Part shown: in pieces, positions 46,796-55,276 of the stretch
Numbering within the stretch: position 1 is the stretch's first letter
Layout of the letters: the number at the start of each line of letters is the position of its first letter
Source of the DNA: an uncultured Acidimicrobiaceae bacterium
Lineage (GTDB): Bacteria; Actinomycetota; Acidimicrobiia; Acidimicrobiales; Ilumatobacteraceae
Direction: 5' to 3'
Length of the DNA: 64,000 nucleotides
Assembly (NCBI GenBank): GCA_903919455.1
Contig: CAIXIJ010000115.1
Span: 1 to 64,000, forward strand
Program-made: the position numbers and the translations under genes
Notes under the pieces: model-generated
Told to the model about the DNA's origin: nothing
Databases searched by the model: none
Seen by the model: only the letters and a program-made list of their open reading frames with translations

Positions 46796-47770
46796 TCAGC
46801 GGCGGGACGCGCCGCCAAGGCGACTGAGGCGAGCGACGAGCACTTCCATCACCAACTCCTCAGGCCAGTCCTTCGCGCCACGCAGATCCAGGTCGGCCTG
46901 TGCCAGAAGGCCGATGGCACGCGCAGTGCCTCCCCCACCGAGCTTGCGGTATTGGTTGAGCGCCTTCTTGGCGGGATAGCCGGGCTTGATGCCCATCGCC
47001 GCAGCCGCCGACGCCTCGTCGCGAGCATCCACGCCGTCGAGCGACAACAGCTTCACGTAGTGGCTGTGAAGGATGCTCATCACCTGCAGAGGGTGGCGCT
47101 CACCGGCGCGCATCATGCGGTGCAGCAACTGCAGTGCTCGTGTCGTGTCGCCGCCGTCGATCGAATCGGTGAGATCCCATGGCGGCACGCCGCCGGCGTC
47201 ACCGAGGAACGGGATGACATCGGCTGCCTTCAGCGTGTGGCCCTGTCCGTAGGTGCTTGCCAGGGTGTCGAGAATGCCTTCCAAGCGGCCGGCGTCTTCA
47301 CCCAACCACTCCGTGAGCACGCTGACGGCGTGTGCATCAAGCCGCATGCCGCGTGCCCTGATCTGATCTTCGAACCAGCCGGCACGATCCTTCGTTCGCG
47401 ACGGCGGCGCGGTGGCGATCGTGGTGGCAGACGCGTTCTTGAGTGCGTCGGTGAGCGCCTTGGGCATCCGCCCGCCGCCAGACACCAGCACCAGCTGCGT
47501 GCTCGGTAAGGGCTCGGCGAGATAGGCCACGAGTGGAGCCACATCATCGGCGTTGAATCGCCCCACCCCGCGTGCCACCACGACACGGCTGTCGGTGAGG
47601 AACGGCGGCGTCTGCGCGGCATCCACCACATGGCGCAACTCGAATTCCTCGCCATCGAAGTCTTCGACCATGAGGGATCGATCGCCGTCACCCACGAGGC
47701 GCTTCAGAAGATCGCCGATGGCGGTAAGGAGCAGCGACTCGTCGTCGCCCGTGATGAGGTACGCGGACAT
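46796..47770 (-). CDS. holA: DNA polymerase III subunit delta
   Basis: A 324-residue clamp-loader delta subunit. The N-terminal part starts MSAYLITGDDESLLLTAIGD; the middle includes SRVVVARGVGRF and LVLVSGGGRMPKALTDAL. Its C-terminal domain has GERHPLQVMSILHSHYVKLL, typical of HolA. It opens the sliding clamp in the clamp loader. Start ATG 47770 leaves seven bases after comEC; ATG 47791 would overlap comEC. The comEA-comEC-holA order is conserved in actinobacteria. Confidence 0.92.
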   Translation of the reverse strand: MSAYLITGDDESLLLTAIGDLLKRLVGDGDRSLMVEDFDGEEFELRHVVDAAQTPPFLTDSRVVVARGVGRFNADDVAPLVAYLAEPLPSTQLVLVSGGGRMPKALTDALKNASATTIATAPPSRTKDRAGWFEDQIRARGMRLDAHAVSVLTEWLGEDAGRLEGILDTLASTYGQGHTLKAADVIPFLGDAGGVPPWDLTDSIDGGDTTRALQLLHRMMRAGERHPLQVMSILHSHYVKLLSLDGVDARDEASAAAAMGIKPGYPAKKALNQYRKLGGGGTARAIGLLAQADLDLRGAKDWPEELVMEVLVARLSRLGGASRR

Positions 47771-47777
47771 GGCGGTC

Positions 47778-49193
47778 TCAGAATGGCACAAGCCGAGATG
47801 CCGAGCGCGAGCGATGGCCTCGAAACAGTGCGAACGCCAGCGCTACAAGCGCGATGCACCAGGCAACCACGGCGGCTACGCCCGACGGTTCGAGTGCGGC
47901 ACCCACCTGCGCCACCGTGGCGGTCCAGCGTGTTCCCAACGCTGCTGGCGCCATCACGAGGCGTTGCAGCCAGCCTGGCAGTAGCGAGGCGAACATCCCG
48001 GCGGGCAGCCCGTAGAGCATCACCAGGCCCGCCACCGGCACGGCGGCCACGTTTGCCGCCACCGACACCAGCGCCAACCGATGGAACACCATCAGGCTCG
48101 GCAGTAACACTCCCACCTGCGCGCCCAGGCTGATGCCCACCGACACCCGCAACCACTGTGGCCCTGGTAGCCGGGCGGCACACCAAGGACCGACGGTGCA
48201 CACACCCAGCGTGGCCCCCACCGACAGCCAGAACCCGACGAGATGCACCAGCATCGGATCGCCCACGGTGAGCAGGGTCACCGCAAGCCCCACCAGACGT
48301 AGTGGTGTGACCTGACGACCCAGCACGAACGCGGTAGCGCTGAGCATCGCCATCAGTCCGGCGCGCAGCACCGATGGTTCGAATCGCGTGATGGCCATGA
48401 ACCACAGAATCGCTGCAACCGTGACCGCCCAACGCCACCACGAACGAAGGCGCCGCAACAAGGGCAGCATGGCGGCCATCACAAAGGCAACGTTCTGCCC
48501 GGAGACAGCGGTCAAGTGCGACAGACCCGCTCTGCGGAACTGGGCCACCATCCATTGCGGTTGCAAGGCATCGTCGCCGATGACCAGACCCGTGAAGAGG
48601 GCTGCCTCTGCAGGTCGCATCGTCTGCGACGCGCTGCGCCGAAGCGCAGCGCGCACGCGATTACCTGCTCGCGCCAGCCCGTTTCCGGGCACGACGTCGC
48701 CGAGCACCTCTACACGAAAGGTACCGACGACATGTCGTGTCTGGGCACGGCGAACGTTGCCGGCCGTGGTCATCCGAGTACCACTCGTCCACACCATCTC
48801 GCCGACCTGGCGTGCCTCGGTGGTCGCTCGAGCACCGCCATACACCCAGCTGTCGAAGCGCTCACCCTCGATCTCCCAGGTGATCCGCATACCACGGCCC
48901 ACCTGAACGGGATCCGCAGCAACCACGGCCCATCCGATGAACGGCCCGAGATGGCGAGGGGATGCTTCGGCCCACGACCGCGCTGCCGCGACCGAGCCAA
49001 CCACGGCCAAGATGGCGCACGCCACAAATGGGAACCATCGCCGTCTTCCAAGGCCCACCACGAGGCCGACACACACGCCGGAAGCGGCACCAACCACGGC
49101 GCCGAGCACAGTGGCTACGGCGACCGCAAGGATGTCGGCGTCGCTGAGATGGTGCCATGAGCGCAGTCCTCCTACGCCGTACGCTCGTCTCAT
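47778..49193 (-). CDS. comEC: ComEC/Rec2-family DNA uptake channel, without hydrolase domain
   Basis: A 471-residue polytopic membrane protein. A hydrophobic N-terminus and an extracellular OB-like part (ITWEIEGERFDSWVYGGARA) precede the competence core with LFTGLVIGDDALQP and GLSHLTAVSGQNVAFVMAA, then about eight helices. It carries single-stranded DNA across the membrane during transformation. The C-terminal MBL nuclease domain found in many ComEC proteins is absent. AGGGAG lies seven bases before ATG 49193. That ATG overlaps the ATG of the divergent gene in a shared CATG. Confidence 0.9.
   Translation of the reverse strand: MRRAYGVGGLRSWHHLSDADILAVAVATVLGAVVGAASGVCVGLVVGLGRRRWFPFVACAILAVVGSVAAARSWAEASPRHLGPFIGWAVVAADPVQVGRGMRITWEIEGERFDSWVYGGARATTEARQVGEMVWTSGTRMTTAGNVRRAQTRHVVGTFRVEVLGDVVPGNGLARAGNRVRAALRRSASQTMRPAEAALFTGLVIGDDALQPQWMVAQFRRAGLSHLTAVSGQNVAFVMAAMLPLLRRLRSWWRWAVTVAAILWFMAITRFEPSVLRAGLMAMLSATAFVLGRQVTPLRLVGLAVTLLTVGDPMLVHLVGFWLSVGATLGVCTVGPWCAARLPGPQWLRVSVGISLGAQVGVLLPSLMVFHRLALVSVAANVAAVPVAGLVMLYGLPAGMFASLLPGWLQRLVMAPAALGTRWTATVAQVGAALEPSGVAAVVAWCIALVALAFALFRGHRSRSASRLVPF
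49180..49185 (+). promoter_or_regulatory. putative -10 element for the gene divergent from comEC
   Basis: TACGCT is followed by six bases and ATG 49192. It lies inside the comEC coding region. No Shine-Dalgarno is present. Confidence 0.3.
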
Positions 49194-49632
49194 GGAGCAG
49201 CTCCCTCACGACGCCATCCCGGTGCCGCAGGGACCTCGCGCTTACCGAGCTCGGCTACGCCGCTTGGGACCCATCCTCGGCCTGTTGCCTCCAGCTGTAC
49301 TCGCCTGCGGTTCGTGGTTGATGCTGCGTCACAACGACAGCACACTGCGCGGCGTGCTGGCATTTCTGCTGGCGGTGCTAGCGGCACCGGTGCTGCTGGT
49401 GGCCGGAGTGCCGCTGAGTGGCGGGCCGGGCGAGCATCCGTGGGCGTTGCTGGCGAGCGTGGCGATGTGGTTGTTGCTCGGTGCGATCGCCGCACGGAGG
49501 GCCACCCGCCTTCCTGCCGCAAGTTGGCGCGATTTCTGGCGCGATTATCTTTGGCTGGCGAGCGGAGTGTGGCTCGGGGTCGTCGGGGCTCTCGTCGCAG
49601 CGAACCTGCTGCTCGGCCGCACGCTCGTGTAG
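49192..49632 (+). CDS. hypothetical membrane protein
   Basis: A 146-residue protein with three or four hydrophobic helices: LGPILGLLPPAVLACGSWLM, VLAFLLAVLAAPVLLVAGVP, WALLASVAMWLLLGAIAARR and LASGVWLGVVGALVAANLLL. No family is recognised. It begins at ATG 49192, sharing CATG with the comEC start on the other strand. It ends three bases from the comEA stop, so it fills the gap between comEC and comEA on the opposite strand. A later start at GTG within the first 15 codons cannot be excluded. Confidence 0.6.
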   Translation: MEQLPHDAIPVPQGPRAYRARLRRLGPILGLLPPAVLACGSWLMLRHNDSTLRGVLAFLLAVLAAPVLLVAGVPLSGGPGEHPWALLASVAMWLLLGAIAARRATRLPAASWRDFWRDYLWLASGVWLGVVGALVAANLLLGRTLV

Positions 49633-49635
49633 CCG

Positions 49636-50328
49636 TCATACGGTCACCAACCCGCGGAGTGCCTCCATCTTCGCCGGTCCGATGCCACGCACCTCGGCCA
49701 GATCATCCACGCGGCCGAACGGACCGTGTTCGTCGCGGTATCGCACGATGGCAGCCGCTGTGGCTGGGCCAACGCCGGGCAGCGCGTCAAGGTCGTCGGC
49801 AGTCGCACGATTCAGATCCAACGGGCCGGGCAGCGAGGTGTCCACTCCCCCAGCCGGATCGGGACGAGTCGGTTCCCCGACTCGAGGGATGTACACGTGT
49901 TGGCCGTCGGCCATCACGGCAGCGAGGTTCACCACATCGGCGTCGGCATTGGCGGCCAGTCCGCCAGCACGCCCTACCGCGTCGATCACCCGGCTTCCTC
50001 CGTGCAACGTGTACACACCGGGCGACACGACCGCCCCTGCGATGTGCACCACGACGTCGGCTGTCGTCGTGCCAACGTTGGCAGCCACCTCAGTAGCCGT
50101 GGGGGCAACAGCGAGCGAACTGCCGGTGCGAGGCGCAAACGGCAGCGCGGACTCCGGCGGCGTCGCCGGCGGTTTCACCAACCAGTACGCCGCTGCCAGG
50201 ACAGCAAGCACCACCACTGCGGTGCCGAGCACACGCCCCACACCAACCCACTCCAGCCAGGATCGAACGCGGTACGGAATCGATTGTGGCGGCGCCGGCC
50301 GATCGGGGGGATCGGGCAGATCGGACAC
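49636..50328 (-). CDS. comEA: ComEA-family DNA-binding competence protein
   Basis: A 230-residue protein. One membrane helix lies at about 32-51, an SLBB domain at about 91-150 (VVVHIAGAVVSPGVYTLHGG), and paired helix-hairpin-helix motifs at 170-230 (DLNRATADDLDALPGVGPAT and LAEVRGIGPAKMEALRG). It binds incoming double-stranded DNA outside the membrane and hands it to ComEC. Start is GTG 50328, with GGGAGG just upstream; a longer frame to 50373 is less likely. A membrane-protein gene on the other strand separates it from comEC. Confidence 0.9.
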   Translation of the reverse strand: MSDLPDPPDRPAPPQSIPYRVRSWLEWVGVGRVLGTAVVVLAVLAAAYWLVKPPATPPESALPFAPRTGSSLAVAPTATEVAANVGTTTADVVVHIAGAVVSPGVYTLHGGSRVIDAVGRAGGLAANADADVVNLAAVMADGQHVYIPRVGEPTRPDPAGGVDTSLPGPLDLNRATADDLDALPGVGPATAAAIVRYRDEHGPFGRVDDLAEVRGIGPAKMEALRGLVTV

Positions 50329-50403
50329 ACGACCTCCCAGAGGTACACCGCGCGAGAGCACGGCGACAAGCAACTGGGGGAAGCTGTTGCCGAACCTATC
50401 GGC

Positions 50404-50748
50404 TCATGAAGCAATGCGGTGTTCGGCCACGGGCTCAGGAACCGCCGTGGCGATCGATCGCCGTGCCACCCAATCGGCCTCGATCTCCATGGGGATCCGG
50501 AGATACGCACCGCGGTGGCCTTTGCGCCGCAGTCGCCACGCGAGATAACTCGTCAGGTAGCGAGTGGAGAAGCCCACCACGCCAAATCGACGCCACTGAC
50601 GAACGTGCACCATCTCATGGCGCATCAGCGAAGTGCTCGCCTTGCCACGGCGCACCACGACCATCGACCCCAGCGTGATGGCGTCGAACCCCTTCGGTAC
50701 CGGTCCGCCTTCCCAGAGGCGATATCCGTCGCGGAGCTCGATCGTCAT
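50404..50748 (-). CDS. small HExxH protein, putative metallopeptidase-like
   Basis: A 114-residue protein from ATG 50748 (MTIELRDGYRLWEGG). SLMRHEMVHVRQWRRFGVVG contains the zinc-metallopeptidase motif HEMVH, and PMEIEADWVARR supplies a downstream Glu/Asp that could be the third ligand. The protein is otherwise small, with a basic middle and no signal peptide. I recognise the motif but not a named family. It sits 19 bases after patA in the same direction. The open frame extends to 51054 into patA without homology. Confidence 0.65.
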   Translation of the reverse strand: MTIELRDGYRLWEGGPVPKGFDAITLGSMVVVRRGKASTSLMRHEMVHVRQWRRFGVVGFSTRYLTSYLAWRLRRKGHRGAYLRIPMEIEADWVARRSIATAVPEPVAEHRIAS

Positions 50749-50767
50749 CGCCCACGACCCTACTGCA

Positions 50768-51679
50768 TCAGTAGCCGGGGTCACTGGGCCAGTTCGGTTG
50801 GAACAAATGCCACTGTTCCGGAGCCCGACGAATGAGGAACTCGAGTTCCCGAGCCAGGGTCTGCGTGATCCGGGCCACGTCGTCGCGCAGGCCACCCTGT
50901 CGCACCATCGGGATTGCCGGCCGCACCAGCGCGTGGTGCCCGTTGTACGCAGGCGTGAAGTAGCAACCCACCGGCAACACGGGTGCGCCCATCCGCAGAC
51001 CGAGCATTGCTGGCCCAGCAGGCAACGTGGTGCGCTCGCCGAAAAACTCCACATCGACGCCGTTCCGCTCGATGTCGCGGTCGCAGAGCAGACACACGAT
51101 CTGGTTCTCCTTCAGCGCCTTCGACACTGCTGCAGCGGCTCCGGGACCGGTGGGCACGACGGTCATGCCCAGGTTCTTGCGGAGTTCGGCGAACCATTCG
51201 AACAACTCGGGTGGCTCCAGCGCCTCGACGACCACCGTGAGCCGATATCCCTGATCGGTCATCCATCGTCCGGCCCACTCCCATCCACCCAGGTGCGGAA
51301 GGGCGAAGATGCACCCGTTGCCGAGGGCCAATGCGTCCGTGATGTGATCGAAACCATCCACGCTGAACGCTCGGTCCACCGTCTTCTTGCTCAGGCTCGG
51401 CAGTCGAAAGCTCTCCATGTAGTAGTGGGCGTAGCTGTCGAATGACTGCTGCACCGCCACGCGGAGGCTGGCACCACGGAGGCCGGGGTTCACACGCTGG
51501 ATGTGGCGCTGGATCATGGCCCGTCGTTCGGCACTGGCGAAGCTGGCGCCGAAGCCAAGTGAGGTGGCGGCGGCAGTCGCCAACGGGCCCGGCATCAGCC
51601 TCGCGGCGAGCGAACCCATCTTGTACGCGTTCACGGTGGCGGCGTCGGTGAGGCGCTGCCGTGGCGTGGTGTCAGTCAT
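50768..51679 (-). CDS. patA: phosphatidylinositol mannoside acyltransferase-like protein
   Basis: A 303-residue LPLAT-superfamily acyltransferase. The catalytic H-x4-D/E motif is in FALPHLGGWEWAGRW, and the C-terminus RAPEQWHLFQPNWPSD is typical of PatA and lauroyl acyltransferases. In mycobacteria PatA adds an acyl chain to the mannose of PIM. Here it overlaps the phosphatidylinositol-phosphate synthase gene by eight bases, the same order as in mycobacteria (pgsA, patA), which favours PatA over a lipid A enzyme. It is membrane-associated and faces the cytoplasm. Confidence 0.85.
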   Translation of the reverse strand: MTDTTPRQRLTDAATVNAYKMGSLAARLMPGPLATAAATSLGFGASFASAERRAMIQRHIQRVNPGLRGASLRVAVQQSFDSYAHYYMESFRLPSLSKKTVDRAFSVDGFDHITDALALGNGCIFALPHLGGWEWAGRWMTDQGYRLTVVVEALEPPELFEWFAELRKNLGMTVVPTGPGAAAAVSKALKENQIVCLLCDRDIERNGVDVEFFGERTTLPAGPAMLGLRMGAPVLPVGCYFTPAYNGHHALVRPAIPMVRQGGLRDDVARITQTLARELEFLIRRAPEQWHLFQPNWPSDPGY

Positions 51680-52373
51680 TGCGGGTGGTTCGACCTGGGC
51701 GGGCTATGCGCGTGTGCCGGCGCTCGGTGCGAACGACGCGGCGGGTCTGTCTGCGGCTGCGCCGCATCTCGATCTTCGCGGCCGTGACTGGGGCCACCGC
51801 GGCCTGCTTCCAGACCTTCATGAAGCGCTGCACCGCAGTGATAGCCGTGAGCGCCAACGTGATCCACAGGATCGGGATGAGCAGCACGGGAAACAGCAGG
51901 CCGAGGCACAGCGCGATGATCCGCTCGGCGCGTTCCATCAGGCCACCCTTGGCATCGAGGCCGAGCGATTCTGCCTTGGCTCGCATGTAACTGATCACCG
52001 AGCTGAGCGCCATCACCGCGAACGGCAACATCGCCATGTGGGGCGACTTGGCCGATGCGAAGTACCAGGCCACGCCGCCGAACAAGAGCGCATCGGCGAA
52101 GCGATCGATCGTGGAGTCGAAGAAGGCACCACGCTGGCTCGACGTGTTCGATGCCTTCGCCAGTGCTCCGTCGAGCAAATCGGGCAGTGCAGCGAGGATG
52201 ACCAAGAGCAGCCCAAGCCGAAGTTGCCCGGCTCCGATGGCGACCGCGGCACCTACTGCAACCAGCAACCCGAGCACCGTCAGGTGGTCGGGCGTGAGAC
52301 CCGTCTTGCGCAGCCCATTGCCCAACGGCTTGACGGCCTTGTCGACCGGAGCGCGGAATTTGCCGTCAAACAT
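51672..52373 (-). CDS. pgsA: CDP-alcohol phosphatidyltransferase, phosphatidylinositol-phosphate synthase-like
   Basis: A 233-residue membrane enzyme with about six helices. The CDP-alcohol signature reads DLLDGALAKASNTSSQRG and then AFFDSTID, matching D-x2-D-G-x2-A-R-x8-G-x3-D-x3-D except that the Arg is Lys. It joins a CDP-diacylglycerol lipid to an alcohol; neighbouring patA and the PimA-like gene favour inositol phosphate. The C-terminus is very basic (RRSRRQTRRVVRTERRH). Start is ATG 52373 (MFDGKFRAPVDKAV); an in-frame start at 52415 lacks support. Confidence 0.87.
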   Translation of the reverse strand: MFDGKFRAPVDKAVKPLGNGLRKTGLTPDHLTVLGLLVAVGAAVAIGAGQLRLGLLLVILAALPDLLDGALAKASNTSSQRGAFFDSTIDRFADALLFGGVAWYFASAKSPHMAMLPFAVMALSSVISYMRAKAESLGLDAKGGLMERAERIIALCLGLLFPVLLIPILWITLALTAITAVQRFMKVWKQAAVAPVTAAKIEMRRSRRQTRRVVRTERRHTRIARPGRTTRND

Positions 52374-52399
52374 CGATGCCCACGTTACTTCGCGAGCGG

Positions 52400-52900
52400 T
52401 CAGCCAACGTCCCACTCCTCAACAGGATTGTCCTGCACCATGTGCTCTTTCACCGAGCCATCGACGGCATCCACCAGCACAAGACCGCGACGGCGCGGCG
52501 GATCCTCCGAGGAGTAGACCAGCACACGCCAGGTGGGGCGACTGCGCAGCCCGCGCCACACCTGCTGTGCCGAGGCGTGGCCCACCGGAAAGCCGACAGC
52601 GCCTTGCGCAGCGACCAGCGCTTCCTTCTCGTCGACGTGCATCCGCCAGCCCGACGTGAAGGCGAAAAGGGCGACCGCGCCCAGCAAGATGGCCGCCCAC
52701 AGGAAGCCGTCGTTTACGAGCGCGGCGTCGCGCTGAGTGAGCCACAGGAGCAGACACGCCAACGCCACCACGGTGTACAGAATGGCGGGCTTGCGACGGC
52801 GGGAGTTGTCGGGGAACTCGTAGGGCCCGAAGTGCTCGACGGCATTGAGGTCGTCGGGCAGTTGGTCGCGGAGGTCGTCGGGTCGGGGCGCGTCGCTCAT
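52400..52900 (-). CDS. hypothetical membrane protein with two helices
   Basis: A 166-residue protein. Two adjacent membrane helices lie at about 38-55 (PAILYTVVALACLLLWLTQ) and 63-84 (DGFLWAAILLGAVALFAFTS). A cytoplasmic domain of about 80 residues follows (GWRMHVDEKEALVAAQGAVG, then RSRPTWRVLVYSSEDPPRRR). No family is recognised. It lies 26 bases upstream of pgsA on the same strand, suggesting a shared transcript with the lipid genes. TAGCCT occurs ten bases before the ATG. Confidence 0.65.
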   Translation of the reverse strand: MSDAPRPDDLRDQLPDDLNAVEHFGPYEFPDNSRRRKPAILYTVVALACLLLWLTQRDAALVNDGFLWAAILLGAVALFAFTSGWRMHVDEKEALVAAQGAVGFPVGHASAQQVWRGLRSRPTWRVLVYSSEDPPRRRGLVLVDAVDGSVKEHMVQDNPVEEWDVG

Positions 52901-52949
52901 GTCGCCTATGAGGCTACGTCGGCGGGGGTGGCTGTGTCACGATGAGGCT

Positions 52950-53654
52950 ATGACGACCATGCGAACCGATCGTGTGGCCTGCGGTGACGCGGGCGAGATG
53001 AACTTGTTCACCTGGGTACCCGACACCCCGCCACGCGCTGCGGTACTGCTGGTGCAGGAGATCTTCGGAGTGGGTCCCTACATCCGGGCGGTGGCCGAGC
53101 GGCTAGCCGAAGCGGGCTATCTGGTGGGCGCTCCCGATGTGTTCTGGCGCTTCGCTCCGAACTGGGAGGCCGGCCACGACCAGGCGGGCCTCACCGAGAG
53201 CAGGGCCAAGGTGCAGCAACTGGATTTCCCTGCCGCTGTCGGCGACTGCATCGCTGCGCTTGGGCACCTCGCCGCACAGCCCGGCATCGATGCGGCTCCT
53301 GCCGTGATGGGCTTCTGTCTCGGCGGAACGCTGGCCTGGGCCGTGGCGGCGAACGCCGAGCCTTCGGTGTGTGTGAGCTACTACGGCTCCGGTGTTCCTT
53401 CGATGCTGGGAATGATCGATCAGGTGGCGTGTCCGACGTTGTTCCACTTCGGCAACGCCGATGCCTACATCCCGAACGAGGGCGTCGACGCAGTGGGCGC
53501 CGCCATCGCAGGGCGCGAAGGGTTCGTCCTCAACGTGGAGACCGCAGGGCACGCGTTCGACAACCACGAGAGCGAAATGTTCTGGAACGAGAACGCTTCC
53601 AAGGCCGCATGGGCCAAGACCATGTCGTTCCTGCAGTTGTATCTGCCGTCCTGA
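52950..53654 (+). CDS. dienelactone hydrolase family protein
   Basis: A 234-residue alpha/beta hydrolase. MGFCLGGTLAWAVAA holds the cysteine nucleophile of dienelactone hydrolases, FHFGNADAYIPNEG the Asp, and ETAGHAFDNHES the His; VLLVQEIFGVGPYIRAVAER holds the conserved Glu. Such enzymes open dienelactones in chloroaromatic breakdown or act on related esters; no degradation genes are nearby. Start ATG 52950 (MTTMRTDRVAC). It is divergent from the preceding gene and stops seven bases before the convergent ruvB. Confidence 0.87.
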   Translation: MTTMRTDRVACGDAGEMNLFTWVPDTPPRAAVLLVQEIFGVGPYIRAVAERLAEAGYLVGAPDVFWRFAPNWEAGHDQAGLTESRAKVQQLDFPAAVGDCIAALGHLAAQPGIDAAPAVMGFCLGGTLAWAVAANAEPSVCVSYYGSGVPSMLGMIDQVACPTLFHFGNADAYIPNEGVDAVGAAIAGREGFVLNVETAGHAFDNHESEMFWNENASKAAWAKTMSFLQLYLPS

Positions 53655-53661
53655 ACGACGC

Positions 53662-54690
53662 TCAGTCGAACAGGCCGGGGTGCTGGCCGCCCGTAGGTGG
53701 CGCCAACCCCAGATGCTCGTAGGCCGCCGCCATGGCGATACGACCACGAGGTGTACGGGCGATCATCCCCTGCTGAATGAGGAACGGCTCGTACATGTCT
53801 TCCACGGTTTCTGGCTGCTCGCCCACGCTGATAGCCAGCGTGCTGAGGCCCACTGGGCCACCGTGGAACTGCTTGCAGATGGCGCCGAGAATGGCCCGGT
53901 CGACCTTGTCGAGACCGCGTTCGTCGACGCCAAAGACTCGCAGACCCTCGTGCGCAGTGGCTTCGGTAACCGTGCCGTCGCCACGCACTTCGGCGAAGTC
54001 GCGCACGCGGCGCAGCAGACGGTTGGCGATGCGAGGGGTACCTCTGGAGCGCTTGGCGATCTCCCATGCCCCTTCGGTGGCAATCGTGACCTTCAAGATG
54101 CCCGCGGCACGACGCACGATGGACTCCAGTTCGTCGTCGGCGTAGTAGTCGAGTCGAGCCACCAGCCCGAATCGGTCTCGGAGCGGGCCGGTGATCATGC
54201 CGGTACGAGTAGTGGCGCCCACCAGGGTGAAGCGCGGCAGCGACAGTCGAATGCTGGATGCGGCTGGCCCTTTGCCTACCACGATGTCGAGCTGGAAGTC
54301 TTCCATTGCCGGGTACAGAATCTCTTCCACCGATCGCGACAGACGGTGAATCTCGTCGATGAACAACACATCGCCGTCTTCGAGCTTGGTGAGGATGGCA
54401 GCGAGGTCTCCGGCACGCTCGAGCGCAGGGCCGGAGGTGATGTGCAGGTGCACGCCCATCTCCGCCGCCACAATGCCAGCCATGCTGGTCTTACCCAGGC
54501 CGGGAGGGCCAGCGAGCAGCAGGTGGTCGGCCGCCTGGCCGCGCATCTTGGCTGCCTCGAGCACGATGCTGAGGTGCTCTTTCAGTTCGCGCTGTCCCAC
54601 GAACTCGGCGAGGCGCTTTGGACGAAGGCCGACCTCGTCGTTTTCCTCGTGTTCGGTGACCGGTGCAGGATCGAGGAATTCGTCACGCAC
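53662..54690 (-). CDS. ruvB: Holliday junction helicase RuvB
   Basis: A 342-residue AAA+ motor for branch migration. Family motifs are [19 protein letters not shown], Walker [17 protein letters not shown], Walker [19 protein letters not shown], and sensor [20 protein letters not shown]; the winged-helix C-terminus is complete ([17 protein letters not shown]). The start overlaps the ruvA stop by eight bases. ruvC-ruvA-ruvB form one coupled unit. Confidence 0.97.
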   Translation of the reverse strand: MRDEFLDPAPVTEHEENDEVGLRPKRLAEFVGQRELKEHLSIVLEAAKMRGQAADHLLLAGPPGLGKTSMAGIVAAEMGVHLHITSGPALERAGDLAAILTKLEDGDVLFIDEIHRLSRSVEEILYPAMEDFQLDIVVGKGPAASSIRLSLPRFTLVGATTRTGMITGPLRDRFGLVARLDYYADDELESIVRRAAGILKVTIATEGAWEIAKRSRGTPRIANRLLRRVRDFAEVRGDGTVTEATAHEGLRVFGVDERGLDKVDRAILGAICKQFHGGPVGLSTLAISVGEQPETVEDMYEPFLIQQGMIARTPRGRIAMAAAYEHLGLAPPTGGQHPGLFD

Positions 54691-55276
54691 GACGCGCTCC
54701 GAGCAGCTTCAAGGCCTCGCGCAGCAAGGTGGATGCGCCGGCGGTGGAGGGCAACTCGCGCAACGCGTCGCGGATTTCCTCTTGGCCGTAGCCCAAGCCG
54801 GTGAGTGCCTCGCGCACATCGCCGATGGCAGTGCTTCCCCCGCCACCGCCGGCCGGAATCGGGTCGAGCATGGGCAGATTGAGTCGGTTTCGCAGCTCCA
54901 CCAGCAACCGCTCGGCAGTCTTCTTCCCGACGCCAGGCACGAGGGTGAGCGCATTGAGATCCGAGGTGGCAACGATGTCGACCAGCGCCGACGGTGAGTG
55001 CGTGCCGAGGATGGCCAACGCCAGGGCTGGCCCGATGCCATGCGTGTTGATGAGCACCTGGAACGTGGTGCGCTCGTCGCGCGACAGAAAGCCGAACAGC
55101 GTCTGGGCGTCTTCACGAATGTGGTGATGCACGTAGAGGAACGCCGACGAACCTGGCTCGAGCTCGGCCAAGGTGCGAGGAGTGACCGACACCAGATAGC
55201 CGACGCCTCCGACCTCGATGAGCGCGGTGCCTTCATCGGTGCGTTCCAGCACGGACCCGCGCAGCGAACCGATCAT
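54683..55276 (-). CDS. ruvA: Holliday junction protein RuvA
   Basis: A 197-residue junction-binding protein. It starts [20 protein letters not shown] (ATG 55276). The OB-fold carries [17 protein letters not shown], the two helix-hairpin-helix motifs are [15 protein letters not shown] and [18 protein letters not shown], and the C-terminal RuvB-binding domain contains [11 protein letters not shown]. The ATG overlaps the ruvC stop as ATGA. The longer open frame into ruvC has no homology. Confidence 0.97.
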   Translation of the reverse strand: MIGSLRGSVLERTDEGTALIEVGGVGYLVSVTPRTLAELEPGSSAFLYVHHHIREDAQTLFGFLSRDERTTFQVLINTHGIGPALALAILGTHSPSALVDIVATSDLNALTLVPGVGKKTAERLLVELRNRLNLPMLDPIPAGGGGGSTAIGDVREALTGLGYGQEEIRDALRELPSTAGASTLLREALKLLGARRA

